Shown: in pieces, positions 35,505-44,453 of the stretch
Numbering within the stretch: position 1 is the stretch's first letter
Layout: the number at the start of each line of letters is the position of its first letter
DNA from: Pseudomonas wenzhouensis
Lineage (GTDB): Bacteria > Pseudomonadota > Gammaproteobacteria > Pseudomonadales > Pseudomonadaceae
Direction: 5' to 3'
Length of the DNA stretch: 64,000 bases
NCBI RefSeq assembly: GCF_021029445.1
Contig: NZ_CP072610.1
Span: 1,116,001 to 1,180,000 of the forward strand
Notes under the pieces: generated by a model
What the model saw: only the letters and a program-made list of their open reading frames with translations
Told to the model about the DNA's origin: nothing
Databases searched by the model: none
Program-made: the position numbers and the translations under genes

Positions 35505-37238
35505 TTACTTGCGTGCTCTTAGCCACTCTATCAAATCCTTTAATGGCATCGGCTTTGCGAATATGAAACCTTGTCCCTGAGCACAGCCAGCTTCTTGAAG
35601 AAAGGATATTTGTTCACTTGATTCAATGCCTTCCGCAATTGTAATCATCCCGAGTCCTTCGGCCATGCCTAGGATCGCTTTTACAATGGCCTGGTCGCTA
35701 GTGCTTTCGGGAAGGCCAGAAACAAATGATCGATCAATTTTTAGTTTGTCGAAGCGAAGTTTTTTTAAACGATCTAGAGAGGAAAAGCCAACTCCAAAAT
35801 CATCCATTGCAAGACTGATACCTGCTCTGTGAAGTTCGTTAGAGGCTTGTAAAACTTGTGCTGAAGAATTCATTGCCACATCTTCGGTAATTTCAAGCTC
35901 CAAACGATTCGCCGGAAGGCCAGTTTTCATAAGGGTCTGGCTTACTAGAGTGCAAAATCCGGGCTCGCTAAATAATGGGGCGCAAATGTTTACCGCTACA
36001 GTCACGTCGAGTAAATCGCTTTTAATTAGTGCAATATTATCTTTACAGGCTTGGTGGATGACCCAGCGCCCAATAGTTGGCATTAATCCATACTCTAAGG
36101 CTATGGGTATAAACTGGTCAGGGGGCACCAGACCATTTTTACCATCGCGCCAGCGTAGCAGTGCTTCAATGCCACACGGTTGCATGGTCTGCAAATCGAA
36201 CTGCAACTGGTAATGTAACTCGAACTGCTCAAGCGGTATGGCCTTGCGTAGACGGCTTAGCACGCGGTAGATCTGCTCGGATCGGTCACGTAAGGCTTGA
36301 TCGAACAAGCGAATACAGTTGCCCCCCTCTACTTTCGCCTGATACATGGCGATATCAGCTTCATTGATGACTTCATCGGCTGTGATCCCGTCATCTGGAA
36401 ATAGGCTAATACCAATACTTGCGCTGACAGTCAGCGCTCGGTTGTCGATGACAAAAGGCTCCCTGAGTGTCTCAAGAAGGCGTTTTGCGATTTCGCTGGC
36501 TGTTTCTATTTTTGAATCTATAACGATGGAAACGACAAACTCATCCCCGCCAACGCGACCCAGTAGATCAGTGTCGCGCAGTATTTTCTGAAAGCGCTCA
36601 GCTGTTAGCTTTAGCAGTCGGTCGCCGACTCGGTGGCCGTGATTATCGTTAATTTGCTTGAAGCCGTCTAAGTCAATGAAAAGTACAGCAATTTTATTTT
36701 CATTAGTCTCGCATGTTTCTATGGCTTTGGATAACCCGTCAATAAATTCCCTTCTATTAGCGCATCCGGTTAGTCCATCATATTTAGCCAGAAAAGCAAT
36801 GTGCTCCGTAAATTTGCGACGTTCGCTAATATCATGGCAAATGCCGACAAATAATTTCTGATCTCCTTGTAAAAACTCGCCGACGCTCAAGTGTAGTGGG
36901 AAGCAGCTTCCATTTTTATGTCTTCCCATGACCTCTCGGCCGATACCAATGATTTTACGTTCGCCACCAGTGCAGTAGTTGTTTAAATAAGTATCATGTT
37001 GCTGTGCGTAAGGCGCAGGCATGAGTATAGAAACGTTCTGGCCGAGCATTTCATCTTCGCTGAATCCAAAAAGACGCTCTGCTGACTTATTGGCTGCTTT
37101 TAGAATTCCGCGTGAGTCTATTACCATGATTGCATCGACAGCAGCATTGAAAATAGCGCTGGTAAGAGCTGATTCCAGGCCGTCCCATACTTCATGTGCT
37201 CTTTCAGTGGCGATTTTGCTATTTACTAAGTCTGTCAT
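35505..37238 (-). CDS. PAS-GGDEF-EAL cyclic-di-GMP enzyme, copy 1 (both domains intact)
   Basis: About 577 aa from the ATG at 37236-37238 (MTDLVNSKIA). Order: a PAS domain (FNAAVDAIMVIDSRGILKAA, about residues 30-140), a GGDEF domain with a canonical GGDEF motif in GRVGGDEFVV near residue 230, and an EAL domain with GIEALLRW, the LEITED motif, MDDFGVGFSSL, LKIDRSFV and TIAEGIES. Both synthase and phosphodiesterase sites look intact. It follows the Aer-type receptor gene with only 2 bp between, as in the P. putida aer2-PP2258 operon. The region is visibly more A+T-rich than the core genome, suggesting transfer. Confidence 0.9.
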   Translation of the reverse strand: MTDLVNSKIATERAHEVWDGLESALTSAIFNAAVDAIMVIDSRGILKAANKSAERLFGFSEDEMLGQNVSILMPAPYAQQHDTYLNNYCTGGERKIIGIGREVMGRHKNGSCFPLHLSVGEFLQGDQKLFVGICHDISERRKFTEHIAFLAKYDGLTGCANRREFIDGLSKAIETCETNENKIAVLFIDLDGFKQINDNHGHRVGDRLLKLTAERFQKILRDTDLLGRVGGDEFVVSIVIDSKIETASEIAKRLLETLREPFVIDNRALTVSASIGISLFPDDGITADEVINEADIAMYQAKVEGGNCIRLFDQALRDRSEQIYRVLSRLRKAIPLEQFELHYQLQFDLQTMQPCGIEALLRWRDGKNGLVPPDQFIPIALEYGLMPTIGRWVIHQACKDNIALIKSDLLDVTVAVNICAPLFSEPGFCTLVSQTLMKTGLPANRLELEITEDVAMNSSAQVLQASNELHRAGISLAMDDFGVGFSSLDRLKKLRFDKLKIDRSFVSGLPESTSDQAIVKAILGMAEGLGMITIAEGIESSEQISFLQEAGCAQGQGFIFAKPMPLKDLIEWLRARK

Positions 37239-37240
37239 TT

Positions 37241-38803
37241 TCAACGACCAAAGCGTTCAACTAAGGCATGCATGGCTCTTGAGGTATCTTTCAGATCCTG
37301 GCCCACTTGTGCCGATTCGCCCGCTAGCTCAGCGTTATGGTCAGAGGCCTGGGCAATGCGCGTAATTTGCTGTGAAATATCCTCAGCTACATGCGCTTGC
37401 TCTTCAGATGCAGCCGCCATCTGTTGACCCATATCGTGAATCATATTCACTGCGTTGCTGATTCCTTGAAGCGCTTCTTGAGTGGATATAACCTGCTGTA
37501 CACCAGCATCCGCTTCTCTAGTCCCTGCTTTAGCTATAGATACAGCGTTTTGTGCGCCCTCTCGTAGGGTTTGGATTATCTCTTGAATGGCTTTAGTCGA
37601 CTCCTGCGTCTTAGACGCGAGAGCACGCACTTCATCTGCAACCACTGCAAAACCTCGGCCTTGCTCTCCGGCACGTGCAGCTTCAATGGCCGCATTGAGT
37701 GCCAGCAAATTAGTCTGCTCAGCAATTGCGCGAATCATGCCTGCAGCTTGCTCTATGGCCTGCGTATCGCGTGCTAGTATCTCTACCGATTCACTAATCT
37801 CGGACACAGTTTTCGCTAAGTTTTCAATTACTTCGCGGGTTTTGCCTGCTTCTGCTGAACCAGTCTTGGCTAGGTTATTGGCCTGGTTGGCCTCATCAGC
37901 TGTACGGTGTACATGTGTTGAGACTTCCGCAATGGAAGCTGCCATTTGATGCATTGCGGTTGCCGTCATATCGGCTTCGTTTCGCTGGGCCAAAAGAGAG
38001 CTTTCTGCGCTACTGGTAAGCTGACCGCTGCGTTGAGCAAGCTCAGAACTGTGGTCCGCATAGTCCTCAAGACGGCTAAGTACTGTGCGTATCCGTGCGC
38101 GCTCGCTGATCAAAGCCATTTGGATTTGAGCTGGCTTGCCTACCAAGTCTGTGTATGTTCGTGCAATCAGCTCACTATCGAAAGCTCCCTCTACAGAGTT
38201 TTGTAGGCGAACCAGTAGCTGTTCTGTGTTTCGGCTTTGCCAAGCCTGCAATGCAAAAAAAGATGCGACTGCTAAGCCCGACGCCACCGCAGGGGAGACA
38301 AAGAAATAAGCTCCCAATACTACTGCGCTCGCTACCAGCGAGGGAGTCGAGACCGACAGTAGCCGCAGAGATTTACCTTGCGTCTCCCTCCAAGCTCCAG
38401 AACGCATCCGTGCATAAAGGTCAGTTGCTCTAAGCACATGTTCTGACTCTGGTTTTACTCGAACTGACTCATAACCAGTGACTCGGCCATTCTCAGTTAT
38501 TGGTGTCACATAGGCGTTGACCCAATAAAAGTCGCCGTTTTTGCAACGATTTTTAACGATACCCATCCAGGCCTTGCCGGCCTTGAGATGGCTCCACATG
38601 TGCGCGAAGACCGCTGGTGGCATATCCGGATGTCGGACGATGTTGTGCGGTGCCCCGAGCAACTCGTCACGATCAAAGCCGCTGATGCTGACGAAAGCGT
38701 CATTGCAGTAGGTGATCGTGCCATGAGTATCAGTAGTGGTGATCAAACGTTGAGCTGATGGAAAATCTCGTTCGTTTGCAGTCACTGGGCCATTGTTTCT
38801 CAT
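37241..38803 (-). CDS. Aer-type PAS methyl-accepting chemotaxis receptor, copy 1
   Basis: Encodes 520 aa. A PAS domain opens the protein ([20 protein letters not shown], then [18 protein letters not shown]), as in Aer redox/energy-taxis receptors that bind FAD. Two closely spaced hydrophobic segments follow at about residues 150-190, then a HAMP-like stretch and a long coiled-coil signalling domain with the hairpin tip [20 protein letters not shown] and [15 protein letters not shown]. It would feed CheA/CheW. It is transcribed with the downstream GGDEF/EAL gene. A paralogue with the same partner lies at 47462-49033. Confidence 0.92.
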   Translation of the reverse strand: MRNNGPVTANERDFPSAQRLITTTDTHGTITYCNDAFVSISGFDRDELLGAPHNIVRHPDMPPAVFAHMWSHLKAGKAWMGIVKNRCKNGDFYWVNAYVTPITENGRVTGYESVRVKPESEHVLRATDLYARMRSGAWRETQGKSLRLLSVSTPSLVASAVVLGAYFFVSPAVASGLAVASFFALQAWQSRNTEQLLVRLQNSVEGAFDSELIARTYTDLVGKPAQIQMALISERARIRTVLSRLEDYADHSSELAQRSGQLTSSAESSLLAQRNEADMTATAMHQMAASIAEVSTHVHRTADEANQANNLAKTGSAEAGKTREVIENLAKTVSEISESVEILARDTQAIEQAAGMIRAIAEQTNLLALNAAIEAARAGEQGRGFAVVADEVRALASKTQESTKAIQEIIQTLREGAQNAVSIAKAGTREADAGVQQVISTQEALQGISNAVNMIHDMGQQMAAASEEQAHVAEDISQQITRIAQASDHNAELAGESAQVGQDLKDTSRAMHALVERFGR

Positions 38804-38895
38804 CGGTAAAGCTCTCTGAAGACGATAGGCGGCACATGGCCAGCATTTCTAGTGGCTATCTTAGCTACTTTGATTACTCAGCGCATCGGGCTTTA

Positions 38896-39126
38896 GGGAA
38901 GGTCTGAAAAAGACTTCCTGATTTGGCAAAATCCCCCGACTTCACCTCGCCGAGTTTTCCCATGAAGCAGATGACCTTCGCCGACGCCGAGTACGCAGGC
39001 AAGCGCAAGCAGACCCGCAAAGAGCTGTTCCTGATCGAGATGGATCGAGTGGTGCCGTGGAAGGGTTTGATTGCGTTGATCGAGCCGCACTACCCGAAGG
39101 GTGAAGGCGGCCGTCCGGCCTACCCG
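38896..39126 (+). mobile_element. IS5-family 5' fragment, second copy
   Basis: Begins GGGAAGGTCTGAAAAAGACT and encodes MKQMTFADAEYAGKRKQTRK from 38962, reading to EGGRPAYP at about 39126, where the transposase frame is lost. It closely parallels 22584-22891 but stops earlier, at a junction with a GIY-YIG gene fragment. It is inactive. Confidence 0.85.
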
Positions 39127-39412
39127 CACCTTCATCCGGGATGCGAGCATCGAGGAAGGCCAGTTCTTCATTCTCGGCGGGCAGACGGTTTATGTCGCTG
39201 AGGTCGGCGAGACCATTAAGGCCCCGAATGGTGAAAGCGATGCCCGGCTTAGGGTGATTTACTCCAACGGCACCGAGAGCAATCTACTGCGAAGGTCCTT
39301 GCAGCGTGCGCTCTACAAGGACGATGCCGGCCGTCGTATTACCGATGCGGATGCAGGCCCGTTGTTTGGCGAAACACTGGAGCCTGACGATATCGAGAGT
39401 GGCACCATTGGT
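39124..39412 (+). pseudogene. GIY-YIG nuclease-family fragment
   Basis: From about 39124 one frame reads RTFIRDASIEEGQFFILGGQ, TVYVAEVGETIKAPNGESDA, RLRVIYSNGTESNLLRRSLQ, and ends at DIESGTI. I recognise this as the linker region in front of the GIY-YIG domain of a family found on islands and prophages (normal continuation ESGTIYVLRS). The 5' part is replaced by the IS5 fragment and the catalytic domain is replaced by an oppositely oriented DUF932 fragment at about 39412. It is not functional. Confidence 0.65.
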
Positions 39413-39602
39413 GTCCGAACGGTAGAGCACCTTCTGTTCTGGGAGTGAGTGGATCGCGCCGAGATGGCCGATAGCGTCCGACTTGAAATGCACAGGGCTT
39501 TCCAAGATCTGCCAGTCCATGCCGGCTTCGCGTTGCCAGACTTCGATGGGTTGTTTCTGCGGCAGGTTGTTGCCCAGACCGTGCCACGGAGTAGCGCCAA
39601 CG
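39412..39602 (-). pseudogene. DUF932-family fragment
   Basis: On the minus strand one frame reads YVGATPWHGLGNNLPQKQPI, then EVWQREAGMDWQILESPVHF and HSLPEQKVLYRSDTNGATL. This matches the N-terminal portion of DUF932 phage/plasmid-like proteins (PWHGLG... VWQREAGMDW... LYRSDT). It is joined on its 5' side to a transposase C-terminus and on its 3' side to the GIY-YIG fragment. Both junctions are within 200 bp, showing strong rearrangement. Confidence 0.65.
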
Positions 39603-40461
39603 TAGGCGCACCAGGTTGCTTGCCGCCATGGCCAGCTGGAACAGCGCGTCGACACGCTCAAGTCCGCGTTGCTTCACCTGGCGAAGGCCTGCCGCCGCCT
39701 TGAGCCAGCCGAAGTGGGTTTCGATCCAGGCGCGAATCTTCAGGCTCAGACCATAGCCGGCGTGGCGCGTGGTACGGCCATCGATGGCGCTGCGCCGACC
39801 ATTGGTGTTCTGCGCAACATGGGGTGTCACGCCGAGGGCGCGACAGGCGGCCACGAAGTCTGCCGTGTCGTAAGCCTTGTCCGCGGCCAGGGTGCGTCGA
39901 CGGCGACCAACCAGCTTGCTCAGCATCGCCAGCGCGGCTTCGCGTTCGCCATGGCCACCGGCCAGAGTCACATGAACACTGCGCACCAGGCCACTGCGGT
40001 GTTCCATCAGCACATGCCCCATGTAACTCAGCTGCGCGCCGGTGTTGTGGCTCTTGCGGTACAGCCGGGCATCCGGATCGCTGGTCGAGGCGTGGGTGTC
40101 GTTGCTGCGCTTGTGCCCCTTGAAGTCCGGCGGGGCATTGCGCGGGCCGGGGCCCGGGGCGTCTGGCGTATCGTCCTTGGGACGGAAACTCTTCTGAGAG
40201 GCCCAGGCTTGCAGCAATGTGCCGTCGACCGAGAAGTGCTCATCCGAGATCAGCCCCTGCTTCTCCGCCAGGCGTACCACCTCGCTCAGAAACTCGGCGG
40301 CCACTGCCTGGGCATTGAGGCGGTCACGATTCTTCGAGAAGACCGAGTGATCCCACACCGGATCATCAATGGCCAGGCCGACGAACCAGCGGAACAGCAG
40401 GTTGTAGCCCAGCTGTTCCATCAGCATCCGCTCGCTGCGCAGCGAGTAGAACAACCGAGGC
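39603..40461 (-). mobile_element. IS5-superfamily transposase, both ends lost
   Basis: From about 40461 the frame reads RLFYSLRSERMLMEQLGYNL, LFRWFVGLAIDDPVWDHSVF, the first-Asp region DEHFSVDGTLLQAWASQKSF, the LAADKAYDTADF second-Asp region, and WIETHFGWLKAAAGL with the catalytic Glu. It ends NLVRL at about 39605. The N-terminal ~60 residues are missing and the inverted repeats are absent. It belongs to the same broad group as the intact transposase at 21155 but is clearly a different element. Confidence 0.87.
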
Positions 40462-40589
40462 GCCGGGCTGGGTACACTCATCGACGACCTGGGCCTTGAA
40501 GGATTTGGGATAGGAGCGGCGTTGGCCTGACACGGGAGATCCTCCACAAGGGGCTTGAAATGGTGTCCACCAAAAACAGGTGGACACCA
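40455..40589 (-). mobile_element. IS left end with transposase OrfA start
   Basis: A GTG at 40531-40533 opens SGQRRSYPKSFKAQVVDECT followed by QPGASV, the start of a helix-turn-helix OrfA as found in IS3- and IS66-type elements; the frame then enters the transposase at 39603. Just upstream, TGGTGTCCACC (40561-40571) pairs exactly with GGTGGACACCA (40579-40589), an 11-bp hairpin that may be the IS end. Confidence 0.6.
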
Positions 40590-40665
40590 TGCCGCTAGCT
40601 GGAAGAACCGGGGAGGTGTGTTGGCCAGACGCTTACTCAAGTTCAGCACGTGAGGGGCAATAGTA

Positions 40666-41649
40666 CTAAGTTGCTTTTGGTGTAGCGTGCTTTCTAGCCG
40701 AAATGTTTGCTCGCACTTCACTTGCCGTGCATCCAAAATGCTTGCGGAAGCTGCGCGTGAACTGGGCCTGATCGCTAAAGCCCAATTGCAGGGCTAAATC
40801 ACCAATCGAAAAATGGCATTGCGGATCATGCAGGCGGCGGTAGATGGCCTCAAGGCGCTGTAAGCGAATCCACTCCCCCAGGCTGTAAGGCGTGCTTGTG
40901 AAGAGTTTGTGTACATAACGCACTGAAAGCCCACAGGCGCTGGCTACCTGTTGTGGGCTGAGGTCGGGCGAACACAGGTTTTGCTCAACATAGTGTTCGA
41001 TACGCTGAAGGTGCAGGGCGGCCAGGTTCGAGCTTTCGCTGTTAAGTACCCGCTCATCTTGCCTTAGGGCCATCAGCAGGGTTGAAAGCGCCTGTTCCAG
41101 CAACATATGACGAGCCGCCTGGTCGCATTCGTCAAAGCGTGCAGCACACATCGCCAGCTGGTCGACAAAGATTCGCCCCAGGCTTCTTTTGGCGTCAAAG
41201 CAGAAGCGCGTGTAGCGTTCTGCCCCGCGCAGTTGTCCATGCAATGCACGCTCGGGAAGTTTGAATACCCAGAGGTCGTTATCGCTGGTGTAGTGGAAGC
41301 GATAGGGCGCGTCACCCCGTTCGAAAATAAAGCCACCCGGCTGGCAGTGCAGTTCACGACCATCCTGTTCAAAGTGCACTTCGGTGCGCCTTGGAACCGT
41401 GACCAGATAGCAGGCCTCATGGTCATTGCTGACCTGGACCTTGCTACGCGAATAGCCGAGCTGACTGGAGCGCAGGCGTGAGAGCGTCAGGGCTGTGCTA
41501 TTGGTTTCCCAGATCTGCAGGCTGCCACTGAACGACGTATTGGGCGCAAATTCCAGCGAAAGCGGGAAGTAGGTACGACGGATGGCTTCTGCCCAACGCG
41601 GTTGCCGTTCGTTATCAGGCCAATAGCGGGTGGAGAGTTGGTGTGCCAT
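40666..41649 (-). CDS. AraC-family transcriptional regulator
   Basis: Encodes 327 aa. The C-terminal ~100 residues hold two helix-turn-helix motifs (SPQQVASACGLSVRYVHKLF and SIGDLALQLGFSDQAQFTRS, then FRKHFGCTASEVR). The N-terminal part (VPRRTEVHFEQDGRELHCQP, then GGFIFERGDAPYRFHYT) is the AraC-binding-like domain of the FeaR/NphR group, which regulates catabolism of aromatic or amine compounds. It lies downstream of a hydantoinase fragment on the same strand, probably its former target. It appears intact and its local target is gone. Confidence 0.87.
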   Translation of the reverse strand: MAHQLSTRYWPDNERQPRWAEAIRRTYFPLSLEFAPNTSFSGSLQIWETNSTALTLSRLRSSQLGYSRSKVQVSNDHEACYLVTVPRRTEVHFEQDGRELHCQPGGFIFERGDAPYRFHYTSDNDLWVFKLPERALHGQLRGAERYTRFCFDAKRSLGRIFVDQLAMCAARFDECDQAARHMLLEQALSTLLMALRQDERVLNSESSNLAALHLQRIEHYVEQNLCSPDLSPQQVASACGLSVRYVHKLFTSTPYSLGEWIRLQRLEAIYRRLHDPQCHFSIGDLALQLGFSDQAQFTRSFRKHFGCTASEVRANISARKHATPKAT

Positions 41650-41745
41650 GGCCAGTCCTCGTCTGTTGTTATTGTGAGGACAGCGCCGAGCCTGGGTGGG
41701 CTCGGCGCCGCTGTTTTGCCATCATTTCCCAGTGCTTAGACAGGG

Positions 41746-42180
41746 TCAATCACCGGGTGTCAGCCTGTAGGTTGCCGAAGGCTCCAGGGTTGCGCGCCAG
41801 CCAGGCGGAACGACGATGTTGGTCGTCGCTTCTTCAATCACGCAGGGCCCCAGAATGCTTTGCCCGGCACGCAGTCGATCACCGTTGTAGACCGGGGTGT
41901 CCTGCCACGGGGCGTCAGCACTGAACAGCATGGGCCGGTGGCCTTCGGGCGCCGCTGTACAGGCCATTGCTGGAATTTCCAGTTCAGGCAGGGGCGGTCG
42001 TTGCAAGCGGGCAATCACCGAGCATTCGAGGTTGACCAGTTCAACTGGGCTATCCGGTTCGCTGTACGAGAACAGCGCTTTATGCCGCTGATGGAACGCT
42101 TCGCGCAGGGCCGCCAGGCTGTCGCGGTCCAGTTGCTCACAGCTCAGCTCGACGTTGCATTCATGGATCTGGCACATCCT
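41746..42180 (-). pseudogene. Hydantoinase A / oxoprolinase (HyuA) C-terminal fragment
   Basis: About 145 residues: MCQIHECNVELSCEQLDRDS, then FHQRHKALFSYSEPDSPVEL, VNLECSVIARL, and the C-terminal GPCVIEEATTNIVVPPGW. This is the end of an HyuA/N-methylhydantoinase A family subunit (normally about 680 aa). The N-terminal ATPase part is missing; the frame is cut at about 42180 by the ssrA-downstream-like sequence. The partner HyuB gene is not in the window. Confidence 0.8.
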
Positions 42181-42231
42181 CTCCGAGCGAGCTGATGAGC
42201 GTTTTATGCCCCCATATATCCCCCCGTCAAC

Positions 42232-42342
42232 TGTGGGATGCCCCGGGATTACGTGGGATGATATGGGCAATAAAAAAGCCGTAAAGCTTTGATTTCTCTA
42301 TGCTTTTCGGCTTTTCTGGGTCTTCCTGGGAAGACAAATTGG
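42232..42342. repeat. ssrA-downstream flank, copy A, with terminator
   Basis: This 111-bp stretch recurs at 43979-44089 with few differences. On the minus strand it reads from the tmRNA 3'-end match through GTCTTCC/GGAAGAC and a 14-bp hairpin (AAAAGCCGTAAAGC with one mismatch) to TGCCCATATCATCCC. It looks like the sequence normally found just downstream of ssrA, followed by an integrase leader (GGGGGGATATATGGGGGCAT, 42200-42225), but the integrase gene is gone. Confidence 0.75.
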
Positions 42343-42632
42343 TGGGCCGGGGGGATCATAAAAGATATAATAAGGTATTGATTTAAAAGAATATTTAAAT
42401 GGATTTCTCAAAAAGTGCCCCCTGAAGTGCCCCCAAAGGAAAACTCCCGACGAATGGTGGGTAGGGAGTTGAACTGGCGTCCCTTGCTGATGGCTCTGCC
42501 TGCCGGACTTAGGCGTGGTCTGAAATAGCCCTACATTCCCTTGTTGACTTCAGCCTCTGCCGATTCTGAACGCTCCCGGGTTCAGATGTGCTAGACCGCT
42601 AAAGACAAATCTTAGGCCGCTAAGGTAACACC
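42335..42632. repeat. 300-bp direct repeat, copy 2, with ssrA 3'-end-like core
   Basis: Second copy of 20661-20960, same orientation and 21.7 kb away. The core reads TTGGTGGGCCGGGGGG with the A of GGAGCC deleted. After position 42632 the two copies diverge (CACCTGGGG here, CACCGGCTG at copy 1). The two copies enclose the N-dealkylation operon and most IS elements, so they may be fossil ends of one island or substrates for its excision. Confidence 0.88.
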
Positions 42633-42737
42633 TGGGGTTTGAGAGGAAATGAACAGCGGGTCATCAGGCGTCTGCTCATCCGCCGCCCAAACCGAAGCGC
42701 CCCAAAGGCCCAGCAGTATCCAAAACAAGTGTTTCAT
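42633..42737 (-). pseudogene. Truncated small exported protein
   Basis: ATG at 42735-42737 behind a good RBS (AGGGAAGG on the minus strand) opens MKHLFWILLGLWGASVWA, a clear signal peptide, followed by ADEQTPDDPLFISSQTPG. At 42632 the frame enters the 300-bp repeat and stops after five more codons. The secretion signal and RBS suggest a real gene whose 3' end was replaced at the repeat junction. No family recognised. Confidence 0.6.
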
Positions 42738-43189
42738 ATGGCCTTCCCTGTGAATGGTCACTTTCTGGAGCTTGTCAAAACGGTCGTATAGTAATCGCAA
42801 TGCTCAATCCGCAATACGACGTGTACCGACTTAGATAGCGAGCCGGGACCTGTTAGCCTCGTAGCGGCTCGACGTGACGGGGAGCGAAAGTGCGACTGCG
42901 CGGTGCTGGCGATCAAGGCCTGAGGTGCCGCTGGTATTCGCCGGCGTTGGCTGAAGGCGAGAACGTGATAGCGCAACGTCGATGGAGCCGAGGGCAATCG
43001 CGGGAAGAAGCAGCGTCGACACGTCCAGCGTGGGCGCCAATTGCGCTGACGAGGTCATGACATGGCCGATGAGTCTATGCCGAACGCTCGTCGCCAATCA
43101 GATGGACAAATAGCAAGGAATGGATATTGAAGAAGAGCTCATTGCCACTGGGCGTGGTTGGAGCTTCCCTGAGTCAATCAAAACTGTCC
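42738..43189. other. Mostly non-coding remnant; one short doubtful ORF
   Basis: I recognise no gene here. The reading frames are broken and codon use is poor. A 38-codon ORF (43120-43236, plus strand) starts MDIEEELIATGRGWSFPESI behind AAGGA and ends past the stop of the LysR fragment; it could be the start of a lost gene, but I would not call it without homologues. Confidence 0.35.
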
Positions 43190-43978
43190 TCAAGTTGACG
43201 CGAGAAACTTTAGGCACTTGCTTGTCAGGTTGCTGACATCTCCTGCGCGCCGGCTGAAGATGATCGGGCTGCAAGCGCGGGTGTCATGTAGCCGTACATA
43301 CTCAATGTCGGTGCGATGTTGTTGCTGTACCGATGCAGGTACTAGCGTAATCCCCATTCCTGCTGCGACAAGGCCGAGCGCGGTTTGCAGTTCGTTTGCC
43401 CACTGGCTGACATTCAGACTCATGCCATGGTGAGCGAACAGGCCCAGGACGTGGTCGGCATAGCTCGGCCGGGGCTGGGCGGGGTAGAGCACGAATTCCT
43501 CGTTTCCGAGTTGCTCGAGCGTTACCGGTTGGCCGGCCAGGGCGTGGCCTTTAGGTAGCACGGCCACCATCGGGTCCTGGCTCAGCACTTCCTGCTCGAT
43601 GGCCGGGTCGTCGATGCGGATGCGGCCCAATCCGATGTCGATCCGACCGTTCTTCAGGGCTTCGACCTGTTGCAGGGTGGTCATCTCGCTGAGAATCAGC
43701 TCCAGGCTACGGTCCTGTCGCAGCTCACGGATAAGCAGGGGCAGGCTGGTGTAGAGCGTCGATGGTGCAAAACCGATGCCCAAGCAGTACTTCTGGCTCT
43801 GTCCTATGTGCCTTGTGCTGTCGATGATCGCTTCTAGCTGGTGCAGTTGGGTGCAGATCTGCTTGTAGAAGAAGCTCCCGGCTTCAGTGAGGCGGATAGG
43901 CCGCTCGCGTATCACCAATGGGGTGCCCAGTTCTTCTTCCAGCTGGCTGATCTGCCGGCTCAAGGGGGGCTGGGCAAT
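43190..43978 (-). pseudogene. LysR regulator (BenM/CatM-like) lacking its N-terminus
   Basis: About 262 residues from IAQPPLSRQISQLEEELGTP through VIRERPIRLTEAGSFFYKQI and the effector domain to FLAST. The HIAQPPLSRQI motif is the recognition helix of the BenM/CatM group, normally preceded by ~25 residues containing the first helices. Those are missing because ssrA-downstream sequence is fused at 43979. The long frame does continue into that flank to an ATG (MPISSHVIPGHPT), so a hybrid protein could be made, but its DNA-binding domain would be incomplete. Confidence 0.82.
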
Positions 43979-44089
43979 TGTGGGATGCCCCGGGATTACG
44001 TGGGATGATATCGGCAATAAAAAAGCCGTAAAGCTTTGATTTCTCTATGCTTTACGGCTTTTCTGGGTCTTCCTGGGAAGACAAATTGG
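43979..44089. repeat. ssrA-downstream flank, copy B
   Basis: Near-identical to 42232-42342. Here the terminator hairpin is perfect: AAAAGCCGTAAAGC (44021-44034) with GCTTTACGGCTTTT (44049-44062). It is joined on the left to the middle of a LysR coding sequence and on the right to the tmRNA 3'-end match at 44087. Confidence 0.8.
44021..44062 (-). terminator. Rho-independent terminator (ssrA-type)
   Basis: A 14-bp perfect stem, AAAAGCCGTAAAGC / GCTTTACGGCTTTT, with A and T tracts at its ends, typical of a bidirectional intrinsic terminator. It stands where the ssrA terminator would stand relative to the tmRNA 3'-end match. Confidence 0.8.
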
Positions 44090-44112
44090 TGGAGCCGGGG
44101 GGATTTGAATCC
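44087..44112 (-). other. ssrA 3'-end-like attachment site
   Basis: The bases TGGTGGAGCCGGGGGGATTT followed by GAATCC are the complement of the tmRNA 3' end (GGTTCAAATCCCCCCGGCTCCACCA) with one substitution. The match stops here; the rest of ssrA is absent. Short 3' ends of tmRNA genes are regenerated by island integrases, so this is best read as an att site. Related cores lie at 20666 and 42340. Confidence 0.8.
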
Positions 44113-44453
44113 AAAGACACAAATGCCCAGCTCAAATCAGTGTTTCGGGCGCTTGACCCCAAAAAACTGATTTGTAGGATTTCACTCAGTCGTTAAGCAG
44201 TATAGGAACCTTGAGCCTTCCGTCAAGAGCGCATCCAAATATGCCCAGTGTAAGTGTTGCCAGTTGGGCAGTTTTGCTGGGCGCGGGTTCAAATCCTTAC
44301 TGGGGAGTTGAACGCGGGCAGAGCCCTCCGAAGCGGGAACTAGTTCTTGAGATTGAGGCACTTTAATGCCTTTTCCTGTGGCTAAGACGGTTTTTTAGGT
44401 ATTAAATTGCCTTTTTTTGTGTGTGCGTCTACTGTTTGGGCATTAAAGTACCG
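44113..44453. promoter_or_regulatory. hipA upstream region with three operator-like palindromes
   Basis: Non-coding. Three related 14-bp sites occur: GGCACTTTAATGCC (44357-44370), GGTATTAAATTGCC (44398-44411) and GGCATTAAAGTACC (44439-44452). The third is the inverted form of the first at 13 of 14 positions and abuts the start codon of hipA. HipB-type repressors bind several spaced palindromes in front of their operon, so these are probable operators. The upstream part (44113-44340) holds nothing I can name. Confidence 0.7.

Noticed and set aside
44262..44310. Possible tRNA gene around GCGGGTTCAAATCCTTACTG
   Set aside because: It has a T-arm-like word, but no matching acceptor, D or anticodon arms could be found; probably chance or a decayed att relic.
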